Assembly: GCF_003363715.1 (NCBI RefSeq)
Contig: NZ_QREV01000002.1
Coordinates: 141,548-205,547, forward strand
Reading direction: 5' to 3'
From: Parabacteroides acidifaciens
GTDB lineage: Bacteria > Bacteroidota > Bacteroidia > Bacteroidales > Tannerellaceae
DNA length: 64,000 bases
A program made the translations under genes and the position numbers. Each line of letters opens with the position of its first letter. Position 1 is the stretch's first letter. Shown piece after piece: positions 17,472 to 25,841 of the stretch. Under the pieces are notes generated by a model. It had not been told where the DNA came from and searched no databases. It saw nothing but the letters and a program-made list of their open reading frames with translations.

Positions 17472-18593
17472 ATGAAGAGAAGAACGCATTTAATTACTTG
17501 TCTTTTGATGGGGCTTGTTTTGGTTTCGTGTATACGGGACGAAGCCCCGAATGCCGAAGCTGATATATTAACTTGTATAGTTCCTGCCGATATACTGAAA
17601 AGGGATCCGGTCATCGAGAATAATAAAGTGACGCTGATGGTAAGGGCTGATATCGATCTGAAGCATCAGGCTCCGGAGTTTACCTTGACTCCCGGCGCAA
17701 CGATTTCTCCGACTAGCGGTACGGAACGCGATTTTACGACTCCGCAATATTATACGGTGACATCGGAAGATGGAAACTGGAAGAAAAAGTATCAGGTATC
17801 ATATCAGATTGCAGGTATCAGTACCGAATATCATTTTGAGGAAGTGCGTAAAGTCGAGACTGATAGGTATGTATATGATGTTTTCTACGATACGAATAAG
17901 ACGACAGGTGATGTGATAGACTGGGCGAGCGGTAATTCCGGTTTTGCCATAACAGGTGTCGGGACGGAAGATCCTGCAAGCTTCCCCACTTCCTCGTTGG
18001 AAGACGGAAAGGAAGGTAAAGGCGTGCGGTTGGAAACAAAATCAACCGGTGATTTTGGTACAAGGTTTGGTATGCCGATTGCTGCCGGTAACCTTTTTAT
18101 GGGGACTTTTGATATGCTGAGTGCTTTAACAAATGCCTTGAAAGCAACCCGTCTCGGCATGCCGTTCGAGCATGTTCCGACTTACCTGAAAGGATATTAT
18201 AAGTATAAAGCAGGGGAAACATTTGAAGAAAAAGGCAAGCCCGTACCAGACAAGAAGGATACTTGGGATGTCTACGCTATCTTCTACGAAGTAACCGATA
18301 AAGTCCGTTATCTTGACGGAACCATTGTCGAGGACAATTATACGCACCCGAACCTGGTGTCTGTCGCTTTGTTGGACGATAAAGACCGGAAAGAAACGGA
18401 CGAGTGGACGGAGTTTTATATTCCTTTTGTGATGAAATCCGGAAAGACAATCGATCGTGAGAAGCTGAAAGCCGGTGGCTATAACGTCTCCATCGTCTTC
18501 TCTTCCAGTAGAGAAGGCAATTATTTCCGGGGTGCCCCCGGAAGCACTTTGCTGATTGATGAAGTGGAATTGATTTATGCTGCCGACAATTAA
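17472..18593 (+). CDS. PCMD-domain lipoprotein (putative carbohydrate metabolism domain)
   Basis: A 373-residue surface lipoprotein with lipobox LVSC (Cys20). After a bacterial Ig-like N-terminal region (VTLMVRADIDLKHQAPEFTL..., ending QYYTVTSEDGNWKKKYQV) comes a beta-sandwich of the PCMD type. That domain has galactose-binding-like features (DWASGNSGFAIT; KGYYKYKAGETFE; WDVYAIFYEVTD; GSTLLIDEVELIY). Such proteins usually accompany an outer-membrane barrel and are thought to handle host or dietary glycans, but no catalytic activity is established. The next gene starts 1-13 bp later. Confidence 0.8.
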   Translation: MKRRTHLITCLLMGLVLVSCIRDEAPNAEADILTCIVPADILKRDPVIENNKVTLMVRADIDLKHQAPEFTLTPGATISPTSGTERDFTTPQYYTVTSEDGNWKKKYQVSYQIAGISTEYHFEEVRKVETDRYVYDVFYDTNKTTGDVIDWASGNSGFAITGVGTEDPASFPTSSLEDGKEGKGVRLETKSTGDFGTRFGMPIAAGNLFMGTFDMLSALTNALKATRLGMPFEHVPTYLKGYYKYKAGETFEEKGKPVPDKKDTWDVYAIFYEVTDKVRYLDGTIVEDNYTHPNLVSVALLDDKDRKETDEWTEFYIPFVMKSGKTIDREKLKAGGYNVSIVFSSSREGNYFRGAPGSTLLIDEVELIYAADN

Positions 18594-18594
18594 A

Positions 18595-19398
18595 ATGAAG
18601 AACAAAATGAAGAAGAATATCATATCTATCTATATATGTGTGCTGACCTTGTCGTTGGCGGCACTTCCTGCTTTCGGGCAGATGGACCGGAATCAGGGAA
18701 TTATCAAATCGGCCCTGCTTGGCCTGGAGTATGAAATAAAAGCCGGGTTTAATATCGGCGGTACGGCGCCACTGCCATTGCCGGTTGAAATCCGTGAGAT
18801 AACAGGCTATAATCCGACTCTCGCCGTGGCGATAGAAGGAAATGTGACCAAATGGTTCGATGCCGAAAGGCAATGGGGCATGCGGATTGGTATCCGCCTC
18901 GATAATAAAGGAATGAATACCGATGCACGGGTTAAGAATTACGGAATGGAGATTATCGGTGATGGAGGCGAGATTGTAAAGGGGAACTGGACGGGATATG
19001 TAAAGACAAAGGTGAAGAATTCTTACCTCTCTTTCCCTGTTTTGGCGACTCACCAGTTCAATCCTCGTTTCAGCATGAGCCTCGGCCCGTATTTTGCTTA
19101 TATGCTGGAAGGGGATTTCTCGGGAAATGTCTATGACGGTTATCTGCGTGAGGGAGATCCGACAGGGAGCAAGGTCGTTTTTGAAGACGGCAAGAGCGCG
19201 TCGTACGATTTCTCGAAAAACCTCCGCCGTTTCCAGTGGGGAGCGCAGTTGGGGGCTGAATGGCGTGCTTTCAAGCACTTGAACGTCTGTGCAGACCTGA
19301 CTTGGGGGCTGAACGATATCTTCCGGAAAGATTTCGAAACGATTACGTTTGCCATGTATCCGATTTACCTGAATGTAGGCTTTGGATACGCCTTTTAA
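18595..19398 (+). CDS. Outer-membrane beta-barrel protein paired with the PCMD lipoprotein
   Basis: About 267 residues from ATG 18595; ATG 18607 is equally good, and an upstream in-frame ATG at 18577 would overlap the preceding gene. A signal peptide (IISIYICVLTLSLAALPAFGQ) is followed by PorT-type barrel strands. These include FSMSLGPYFAYMLEGDFSG, FQWGAQLGAEWRAFKHL and the aromatic C-terminus IYLNVGFGYAF. Translational coupling to the PCMD gene suggests the lipoprotein and barrel form one surface complex. Confidence 0.8.
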   Translation: MKNKMKKNIISIYICVLTLSLAALPAFGQMDRNQGIIKSALLGLEYEIKAGFNIGGTAPLPLPVEIREITGYNPTLAVAIEGNVTKWFDAERQWGMRIGIRLDNKGMNTDARVKNYGMEIIGDGGEIVKGNWTGYVKTKVKNSYLSFPVLATHQFNPRFSMSLGPYFAYMLEGDFSGNVYDGYLREGDPTGSKVVFEDGKSASYDFSKNLRRFQWGAQLGAEWRAFKHLNVCADLTWGLNDIFRKDFETITFAMYPIYLNVGFGYAF

Positions 19399-19422
19399 GG
19401 CACATATTTTATACTCATTGTT

Positions 19423-19462
19423 GTGGCTTTCCTGATTCATCATTATGAAATGGGAGAGCCAT
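19423..19462 (+). terminator. Possible terminator after the barrel gene
   Basis: TGGCTTTCC and GGGAGAGCCA can pair imperfectly around a ~19-nt loop, followed by an AT-rich run. The stem has a mismatch, so the call is weak. Confidence 0.35.
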
Positions 19463-19569
19463 AATTATATTATTAAAAGACATCTTTTTCGTAACAGTTC
19501 ATTATTCCGATTTTAATTAATATATTTGCCTTTGATTTAATTTTTTAGTCCAATATATTTTGAATTACC

Positions 19570-20922
19570 ATGAAAGAAAACACTAAGAAAGGGGTAACCC
19601 GTCGAGAGTTCCTCGGCCTTTCCGCTCTTGGATTGGCAAGTTTGACTATCCTGCCCAGTTGGGCTGTTAATGGTGTACGTATCGCACCGAGTGATCGTGT
19701 CGTTTTAGGATTTGTCGGATTAGGGCAGCAAGGTTTGTCCGACTTCCGGAGTTTCTCTACTTGTCCGGGTGTACAGGTGGCGGCATGTTGTGATGTAGAC
19801 TCGTTGAAGCGGGAACGTTTCAAACGTCGTGCCGAAGCTTGGCAGAAATCGCTGAATGTGGCTCCCCGTTGCGATATGTATGAGTTCTATGAAGACTTGT
19901 TGGATCGTAAGGATATCGATGTTATCGAAGTTGCGACTCCCGACCATTGGCATGCCTTGGTTGCTATCCATGCCTGCCAGAGCGGCAAGGATGTCTATTG
20001 CCAGAAACCGTTGGCCTATACGATTACGGAAGGTTTGGCCGTGGCCCGTGCCGTACGCGATAATAACCGCGTGTTCCAGATCGGTAGCCAGCAGCGTTCG
20101 AGCAAGGAATTTCAGGATGCGATCGCATTGGTCCGCGCCGGCAAGATCGGCCATATCGAAAAGATATATGCCCGTGTCGGTGAGCCTCCCAAACCACTGG
20201 ACCTGCCGGAAATGGATGTTCCCGGTAATCTGAACTTCAACCAGTGGATGGGACCGTTGAACGATCCGAAGATACATTATCATCCCGATCTTTGTCCTCC
20301 TATCACGCTCGAACCCGAACAGAATGAACAGCTGTGGGGCGCATGGCGCTGGTATCAGGAAACCGGAAACGGATATACGGCAGACTGGGGTGCGCATATG
20401 TTCGACATTGCACAGGCGGCTATCGGTATGGATGGTTCCGGTCCGGTAGAGTTTATTCCGGCCGGATATAAAGGAACGAAATATGCAACCATGAAATATG
20501 CGAACGGCATCGTGATGACCGAACAGCCTTATCGTGAAGACAATCCGAATGCACAGGGAATACAGTTTGTCGGCGACAAGGGCTGGTTGAAAGTGGCTCG
20601 TGGCTATATCGAATGCTCGGATCCTTCTTTGTTGCCGAAGAAAGAACAGAAAGTCGGTAAAGGCGAATATGAAGTAAGTTCTCCGCATATGCAGAACTTT
20701 ATCGATTGCGTTCGTTCACGCGAGAACCCGATTGCTCCGGTTGAGGTCGGTTGCAGTACGAATACGCTTTGCTGCTTGCAGAATATCGCCCGCGAATTGG
20801 GCCGTCCGGTTCATTGGAATCCGGCAACCCTGAGCTTTGAAGGTGATAAGGAAGCGCAGGCGCACCGCTTATACTGGTACGAATATCGGAATCCGTATAA
20901 ATTGCCGTATTGCCATAAATAA
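19570..20922 (+). CDS. Gfo/Idh/MocA-family oxidoreductase, Tat-exported, QKP variant
   Basis: A 450-residue predicted periplasmic oxidoreductase. The twin-arginine signal is TRREFLGLSALGLASLTIL. The NAD(P)-binding motif is LGFVGLGQQGL. The catalytic-lysine motif reads YCQKPLAYT, so Gln replaces the usual Glu of EKP while the Lys is kept. The substrate domain contains TADWGAHMFDIAQAAIGMDG. TATATTTG at 19521-19528 is its likely -7 box, and a strong terminator follows. Placement before the sulfatase suggests action on a sulfated or modified glycan, which is inference. Confidence 0.9.
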   Translation: MKENTKKGVTRREFLGLSALGLASLTILPSWAVNGVRIAPSDRVVLGFVGLGQQGLSDFRSFSTCPGVQVAACCDVDSLKRERFKRRAEAWQKSLNVAPRCDMYEFYEDLLDRKDIDVIEVATPDHWHALVAIHACQSGKDVYCQKPLAYTITEGLAVARAVRDNNRVFQIGSQQRSSKEFQDAIALVRAGKIGHIEKIYARVGEPPKPLDLPEMDVPGNLNFNQWMGPLNDPKIHYHPDLCPPITLEPEQNEQLWGAWRWYQETGNGYTADWGAHMFDIAQAAIGMDGSGPVEFIPAGYKGTKYATMKYANGIVMTEQPYREDNPNAQGIQFVGDKGWLKVARGYIECSDPSLLPKKEQKVGKGEYEVSSPHMQNFIDCVRSRENPIAPVEVGCSTNTLCCLQNIARELGRPVHWNPATLSFEGDKEAQAHRLYWYEYRNPYKLPYCHK

Positions 20923-20940
20923 GGAAAATAGAAAGTATTT

Positions 20941-20982
20941 ACCGGACGCAGATGACGCAGACGAGCGCTGTCTGCGTCCGGT
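20941..20982 (+). terminator. Terminator after the QKP oxidoreductase gene
   Basis: ACCGGACGCAGA and TCTGCGTCCGGT form a perfect 12-bp stem followed by TTATTTGTTT, 19 bp after the stop codon. Confidence 0.9.
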
Positions 20983-21055
20983 TTATTTGTTTACAGATGC
21001 ACCCTCTTTTTTATATTTTTCCACCTGCGATAGTGATAATTCCGCCAGCTCTGTT

Positions 21056-21063
21056 TAAATTTG
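21056..21063 (+). promoter_or_regulatory. -7 box before the sulfatase gene
   Basis: TAAATTTG fits TAnnTTTG 30 bp before the start codon. Confidence 0.45.
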
Positions 21064-21092
21064 CAAAATCCAGACAAAAAACATAATGTATC

Positions 21093-22667
21093 ATGAAAAC
21101 TAATCAACTATTTCTTTTGACGGGATTGGCAGCAGTTGCTCTTCCTGCCTGTGTCCAAAAAGACAAAAAGGAGGTGCCGGAGAAACCTATGAACATTCTC
21201 TACATCATGTGTGATGATCATTCTTATCAGACAATCAGCGCCTACGACCATCGTTTTATTGAAACGCCGAATATAGACCGGATTGCGAACGAGGGTGTAC
21301 GGTTTACGAACAGTTTTGTCGCCAACTCGTTGAGCGGTCCCAGCCGTGCCTGCCTGTTGACAGGTAAACACAGCCATAAAAACGGTTTTACCGATAATAC
21401 GAAACGTTTTGACGGCAGCCAGCAAACCTTTCCGAAACTCTTGCAGCAGGCCGGTTACCAGACTGCCATCGTCGGAAAATGGCATCTTACATCCGATCCG
21501 ACAGGGTTCGACTATTGGAACATCCTGACCGGACAAGGTGATTATTATAATCCCTATTTTATTGACAACGGGGAGAAGAAACAGATAGAAGGCTATGCAA
21601 CGAACATTACGACCGACCTGGCTTTGGATTGGTTGGATACCAAACGTGACAAAGACAAACCGTTCTGCCTCCTGCTGCATCACAAAGCTCCCCACCGTAC
21701 CTGGATGCCGGATACTTGCGATCTGGACTTGTATGACGATATTGTCTATCCGATTCCGGAAACGTTCTATGACAAATACGAAGGCCGTATCGCCGCTTCC
21801 GAACAGGAAATGAATATTATCAAAGATATGGACCTTGTCTATGACCTGAAAATGGCGGATAAGGAAAACGAGATCCATACGACAACCGGATTGGAAGCTA
21901 ACGGCCGTGCGCTGTATAACCGGATGACTCCGGCACAGAAAGCAGCCTGGGACAAACATTACGACCCGATCATAAAGAAGTTCAAAGAGCAGAAACTCAC
22001 AGGCAAAGCATTGGCCGAATGGAAATACCAGCAGTATATGCATGATTACCTGCGTGTGATCCATTCCGTAGACCGTAATGTGGGCCGCGTATTGGACTAT
22101 ATGGAGAAAAACGGTTTGTTGGAGAACACGATTATCGTTTATACCTCCGACCAGGGTTTCTATATGGGCGAACACGGTTGGTTCGACAAGCGTTTCATGT
22201 ATGAAGAGTCTTTCCGTACCCCGATGCTGGTACGTTTCCCGGGTGGAGTGAAAGGTGATATTCCGGAAATGGTTCAAAACATCGACCATGCCGCCACTTT
22301 CCTGCAACTGGCTGGTGCTCCCGTTCCCGAAGACATCCAGGGCGATTCTTATCTGCCGTTATTGAAAGGGGAAAAACCGAAAGACTGGCGTACTTCCCTG
22401 TATTATCATTATTATGAATATCCGGCGGAACATGCCGTGAAACGCCATTACGGTGTCCGTACCGACCGCTATAAACTAATGCATTTCTATAATGACATCG
22501 ACGTGTGGGAACTGTACGATCTGCAAAACGATCCCCAGGAAATGCACAACATCTATAACGAGCCCGGTAACGAATCCCTGATCGACAGCCTCAAAACAGA
22601 ACTCCATAAATTGCAAAAACAATATGACGACCCGATCGAGTCGGAGTTGGCAAATGCAAAGAAGTAA
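21093..22667 (+). CDS. Serine-type sulfatase lipoprotein
   Basis: A 524-residue S1-family sulfatase that removes sulfate esters from glycans. A lipobox (ALPAC, Cys20) anchors it to a membrane. Metal-binding Asp pair CDDHSYQ is at 40-46. The formylglycine motif SGPSR is at 81-85, followed by ACLLTG, so the modified residue is Ser81 rather than Cys. Serine-type enzymes need an anaerobic radical-SAM maturase (anSME), and none is encoded in this window. The C-terminal metal region is TSDQGFYMGEHGWFDKRFMYEE. Length and ending fit full-length heparin/chondroitin/mucin-type sulfatases; subfamily and substrate are not assigned. Confidence 0.94.
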   Translation: MKTNQLFLLTGLAAVALPACVQKDKKEVPEKPMNILYIMCDDHSYQTISAYDHRFIETPNIDRIANEGVRFTNSFVANSLSGPSRACLLTGKHSHKNGFTDNTKRFDGSQQTFPKLLQQAGYQTAIVGKWHLTSDPTGFDYWNILTGQGDYYNPYFIDNGEKKQIEGYATNITTDLALDWLDTKRDKDKPFCLLLHHKAPHRTWMPDTCDLDLYDDIVYPIPETFYDKYEGRIAASEQEMNIIKDMDLVYDLKMADKENEIHTTTGLEANGRALYNRMTPAQKAAWDKHYDPIIKKFKEQKLTGKALAEWKYQQYMHDYLRVIHSVDRNVGRVLDYMEKNGLLENTIIVYTSDQGFYMGEHGWFDKRFMYEESFRTPMLVRFPGGVKGDIPEMVQNIDHAATFLQLAGAPVPEDIQGDSYLPLLKGEKPKDWRTSLYYHYYEYPAEHAVKRHYGVRTDRYKLMHFYNDIDVWELYDLQNDPQEMHNIYNEPGNESLIDSLKTELHKLQKQYDDPIESELANAKK

Positions 22668-22685
22668 GATGGATAGAAATAAAAA

Positions 22686-22710
22686 AGGCATTCAGAAATG
22701 AATGCCTTTT
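22686..22710. terminator. Bidirectional terminator between sulfatase and tRNA-Ala
   Basis: AAAGGCATTC and GAATGCCTTT form a 10-bp stem around a 6-nt loop, with A- and T-runs on either side. It can end both the plus-strand sulfatase and the minus-strand tRNA transcripts. Confidence 0.85.
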
Positions 22711-22732
22711 TTATTGAATAGTAGTGAATTTG

Positions 22733-22806
22733 TGGAGCATATCGGACTCGAACCGATCACCTTCAGACTGCCAGTCTGACGCTCTAGCCAGATGAGCTAA
22801 TGCCCC
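22733..22806 (-). tRNA. tRNA-Ala (anticodon GGC)
   Basis: The minus strand folds as a 74-nt cloverleaf. The acceptor stem GGGGCAT pairs with ATGCTCC and includes the G3:U70 alanine identity pair. The anticodon stem TCAGA/TCTGA holds loop CTGGCAG (anticodon GGC). The T-loop is TTCGAGT and the discriminator base is A. CCA is not encoded. A TATATTTG -7 box (22827-22834, minus) lies upstream. Confidence 0.96.
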
Positions 22807-22856
22807 GTAGCGTTTATTTTCGAGTGCAAATATAGGGCTTTTCCTGATATTAGCAC

Positions 22857-22864
22857 TATCTTTG
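22857..22864 (+). promoter_or_regulatory. -7 box before the DUF4286-ruvC operon
   Basis: TATCTTTG fits TAnnTTTG 25 bp before the first start codon. Confidence 0.5.
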
Positions 22865-22889
22865 TCTTAGAATTTTTATCAAAAATAAG

Positions 22890-23204
22890 ATGATAGTCTA
22901 CAATACAACGTTCCATATAGAAAAAGATATTCAGGAGGAAGGCCTGGATTATCTGAAGAAACAGTATATGCCGAAAGCGATAGCAAGTGGCTTTCTGCAA
23001 CATCCGTGCCTGCGGCGGGTGATGCATACGGAGGCGGAAGAGGGAGTGAGCTTCTCTGTGCAGTTTCATGTGAAGAATGTCGATACGCTGAATTTCTGGT
23101 TGCAGAATGAGGGAGGCCGTCTTCATAAGGAATTGGTTGCCCGTTTTGGCCATAAGATAGCCGGTTTTAGTACTTTACTGGAAGAGATAGACTGGGAGAA
23201 ATGA
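22890..23204 (+). CDS. DUF4286 family protein
   Basis: A 104-residue cytosolic protein of a Bacteroidota-conserved family. The start ([14 protein letters not shown]) and the [20 protein letters not shown] region match the DUF4286 pattern, a ferredoxin-like alpha/beta layout. Its stop overlaps the ruvC start by 4 bp (ATGA), so translation is coupled. No function is established; a link to DNA repair would rest only on this coupling. Confidence 0.8.
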   Translation: MIVYNTTFHIEKDIQEEGLDYLKKQYMPKAIASGFLQHPCLRRVMHTEAEEGVSFSVQFHVKNVDTLNFWLQNEGGRLHKELVARFGHKIAGFSTLLEEIDWEK

Positions 23205-23758
23205 CAAAAGACCGTATTATATTAGGGATCGACCCGGGAACGATTGTGATGGGATACGGAGTCCTGAAGATTGAAGGTAATAAGCCTAAGCTGGAAGCAA
23301 TGGGGGTCTTGCAATTGAATAAATATGAGGACCATTACTTGCGATTGCGTAAGATTTTCGAACGCGTATTGGGACTTATCGACCAGTATCATCCGGACGA
23401 ACTGGCTATCGAAGCCCCGTTCTTCGGCAAAAACGTACAGAGTATGTTGAAGTTAGGACGTGCCCAAGGAGTTGCGATGGCGGCCGCCCTTGAACGGGAT
23501 ATCCCGATCTTCGAGTATGCCCCTTTGAAGATTAAGATGTCCATTACCGGAAACGGAAATGCGGCAAAGGAACAGGTTGCCGGAATGCTACAGCGTTTCC
23601 TGCATATCCCGGAAGAATCCATGTTGCCGCAGCTGGATGCAACAGACGGCCTGGCGGCAGCCGTGTGCCACTATTTTCAGACCAATAATCCCGTGCAGGA
23701 GAAGAAGTACACGGGATGGAAAGACTTTATCGCCAAGAACCCGGGCAAAGTGCGCTAA
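23201..23758 (+). CDS. ruvC: Crossover junction endodeoxyribonuclease RuvC
   Basis: The Holliday-junction resolvase of the RuvABC pathway, acting as a dimer. This is a 185-residue protein with the RNase-H-fold acidic residues: Asp in LGIDPGT, Glu in [10 protein letters not shown], and the Asp pair in [14 protein letters not shown]. The conserved KLGRAQGV segment is also present. It is the second gene of a two-gene operon and is convergent with the DUF6599 gene. Confidence 0.97.
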   Translation: MTKDRIILGIDPGTIVMGYGVLKIEGNKPKLEAMGVLQLNKYEDHYLRLRKIFERVLGLIDQYHPDELAIEAPFFGKNVQSMLKLGRAQGVAMAAALERDIPIFEYAPLKIKMSITGNGNAAKEQVAGMLQRFLHIPEESMLPQLDATDGLAAAVCHYFQTNNPVQEKKYTGWKDFIAKNPGKVR

Positions 23759-23764
23759 GACCGG

Positions 23765-24529
23765 TCAGAAGCCGAAACCTCCGTGGTCGTCCTGCTCCGT
23801 TTCTTTTTCATGACCTTTGATCAACAGGTAGGTATCGCCGGATTGAAGAATGTCCGATGCTTCGACTTTATTTTTTAACTTCCCGACCTCTTTCCCGTCT
23901 GTCACTTCTATGAGTGCCCGATAACCTTTGGCAGGCTTGTCGGCGATGTACCAGATGCCCGAATAAGAGATGTCTTTCACCAAATTGGCGAGAGACATAC
24001 TTACACCGGATATGGAGATCGGACCGCGCAGCAGTTTCAACTTTCCGGAGTAGGGAGTCGACAGGCCAAGTGCTTCCGGTATCCGGGGATTCTCTTTACT
24101 ATCCAAAGGTACGTACAGGCGGATCAGCTCGTCGACCTTGCTTTTTGCATCTTCGGAACCCGAAGGAAACACGACGGACACGTATTTGTTCCCGGCTACC
24201 GCTTGCAGTTGATAGGGAGCTAAGCAGTCGATGCAGCCCAATGTGTCCGCCCGGCTGCATTTGAAGATATGCAGCGAATAAATTCCGAAAGCATCTTCAG
24301 CTGTCGGCATATCGTAAATGTCGATTGTATATTCGTTTCCTTCATAGACGACATCCCGTGTGACCAGTTTGCTAACCCCGTATTCGAGGAACTGGTCTGC
24401 GCCCCCGTTCATAAAACCATACAGGCCTGTGCCGGTAAATACCCGTTCGCGTTTGACCTCAGGAGCTTGCCCGAAGAGCGTAACCTGGACAAACAGGGTG
24501 AACAGGAGTCCTATCAGATATTTGTTCAT
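23765..24529 (-). CDS. Exported DUF6599-type protein
   Basis: A 254-residue protein with a signal peptide (YLIGLLFTLFVQVTLFGQ). The mature part begins with VFTGTGLYGFMNGGADQFLEYG, followed by VYEGNEYTIDIYDMPTAEDAFGIYS. That pattern I associate with DUF6599 proteins. Its start overlaps the stop of the DUF362 gene by 4 bp, and such proteins repeatedly occur beside DUF362 iron-sulfur-type proteins. Function is unknown. The C-terminal KETEQDDHGGFGF tail is acidic and glycine-rich. Confidence 0.65.
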   Translation of the reverse strand: MNKYLIGLLFTLFVQVTLFGQAPEVKRERVFTGTGLYGFMNGGADQFLEYGVSKLVTRDVVYEGNEYTIDIYDMPTAEDAFGIYSLHIFKCSRADTLGCIDCLAPYQLQAVAGNKYVSVVFPSGSEDAKSKVDELIRLYVPLDSKENPRIPEALGLSTPYSGKLKLLRGPISISGVSMSLANLVKDISYSGIWYIADKPAKGYRALIEVTDGKEVGKLKNKVEASDILQSGDTYLLIKGHEKETEQDDHGGFGF

Positions 24530-25692
24530 GCTTGCAGATTTATTTCCTTGAGTTCTATTTTGTCTTTATCTGCAACGCCCAGTTTCAGTTCCTGCGCTGT
24601 CTCCATGAAAGCGCGCGAGCCTGCCTTTTCGCCGTCCTGTATGCCTTCCTCGATTCGTTTGGCGAGGACGATGTCGTAGCAGATACGGTCTGTTGCAACC
24701 GGATCGGTTCCTACGACAAGCGTATTGTAGTGGCAGATAAACTGAGGGTTGGCTGACGGACCTCCGTCGAAACATCCGGTCAAGCCGTCGGCAATGTTCA
24801 GCACGACCTTATCGCGCAAGGGTGGGAAAGCACACGCACAGGCACAGGTGTCGTGCCACATCGGTCCGTGGAGCCTCGCCGTGTTCGTAATCGAACCGAA
24901 AGCAAGGTTCTTCATGCAAACCGTGATTGTGGAACCCGCGTTCTTGATGACCGGGACATTGATGATTTTGGTGACCATCTCCGTACATATCTTAGTGAAG
25001 TAAGAATGCTTTCCTCCGTTTATCATATAAGGCATCGTGTAGGCGTCATATTCGCCTTCGAGGTCTACGAAAAACGACTGCGATTTGTCGATCCGGCTTT
25101 CCCCGTAAAACTTACCGTCCTTGTCGATATAGCTGCCGTCTGCGTCCTGATATTCCGTGCCGATAATCTTGATGCCGGGATAATTTTCTTCCGTGAAGCC
25201 GGATTCTTTCAGGTCTTCTTCGCGTCTGTCCCAGATGATTAGATTCTTTCGGGGAATGCCCGCTTCTTCCAATTGTTTGATGATAGATCGGGTAACGGCA
25301 TGCGAGGTGGAAAGGAGTTTTCCGGCGATCGGGTTTACCTTCAGACCGATGATATCCTGCGGGCCGACCATTTCGAGCCATGCTTTGCGCAGGTCTGCCT
25401 GACCGGTCAGGTTCAGCATAGAGGTTTTCAACATCTCATAGGCAACCGTTTCCGAAGGCTGTCCGTCTACGATGCAACCCGGATGGCTGGTCTTGACTAC
25501 CTTACCCGGATATTTGCCCGGCATGGAATGGGCTGTCCGGGGGATGGCGGTTGCTTCGTTTATATTTGTTGCCGGTTTTTGTTTCTCCTGATCCTGCAGG
25601 GGAACCGCTTTGGCAATAGGGGAAAGGGCGGCTGTCATACCTCCCAGCGCGATGGAACGGAAAAAGTTTCTTCTTTGCATGGCTTTATTCAA
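24526..25692 (-). CDS. DUF362 domain protein, Tat-exported
   Basis: A 388-residue protein with a twin-arginine signal (MQRRNFFRSIALGGMTAAL; ATG at 25680 is a plausible alternative start). The body has the DUF362 signatures: a LSTSHAVTRSIIKQLEEAG segment and NLIIWDRREEDL. It also has a metal-ligand-like region (MWHDTCACACAFPPLRDKV) and a C-terminal DPVATDRICYDI motif. DUF362 proteins are often annotated iron-sulfur proteins, but no ferredoxin CxxCxxC cluster is present, so cofactor binding is uncertain. It forms a translationally coupled pair with the DUF6599-type gene. Confidence 0.85.
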   Translation of the reverse strand: MNKAMQRRNFFRSIALGGMTAALSPIAKAVPLQDQEKQKPATNINEATAIPRTAHSMPGKYPGKVVKTSHPGCIVDGQPSETVAYEMLKTSMLNLTGQADLRKAWLEMVGPQDIIGLKVNPIAGKLLSTSHAVTRSIIKQLEEAGIPRKNLIIWDRREEDLKESGFTEENYPGIKIIGTEYQDADGSYIDKDGKFYGESRIDKSQSFFVDLEGEYDAYTMPYMINGGKHSYFTKICTEMVTKIINVPVIKNAGSTITVCMKNLAFGSITNTARLHGPMWHDTCACACAFPPLRDKVVLNIADGLTGCFDGGPSANPQFICHYNTLVVGTDPVATDRICYDIVLAKRIEEGIQDGEKAGSRAFMETAQELKLGVADKDKIELKEINLQA

Positions 25693-25767
25693 TTAAAGTT
25701 AATGTTCGTAGTGTTATCCCGGATAGCACCCGTGACAAATGTACGGATTAATGACGGGAAAACAAAA

Positions 25768-25797
25768 AAGGATGCATGTAATATACACGCATCCTTC
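25768..25797 (-). terminator. Terminator after gdhA
   Basis: AAGGATGC and GCATCCTT form the stem. On the minus strand it is followed by TTTTTTG, 45 bp past the gdhA stop. Confidence 0.85.
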
Positions 25798-25841
25798 CTT
25801 TCATAGACACATTCTCTACGTATATTGAATACACATTGATT

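Noticed and set aside
18277..19443. 388-codon minus-strand frame opposite the PCMD and barrel genes
   Set aside because: It is the complement of two well-supported genes and its translation has no recognisable domain.
21108..22307. 399-codon minus-strand frame opposite the sulfatase
   Set aside because: Shadow of a clear sulfatase with intact catalytic motifs; the translation is rich in His/Val/Phe without family features.
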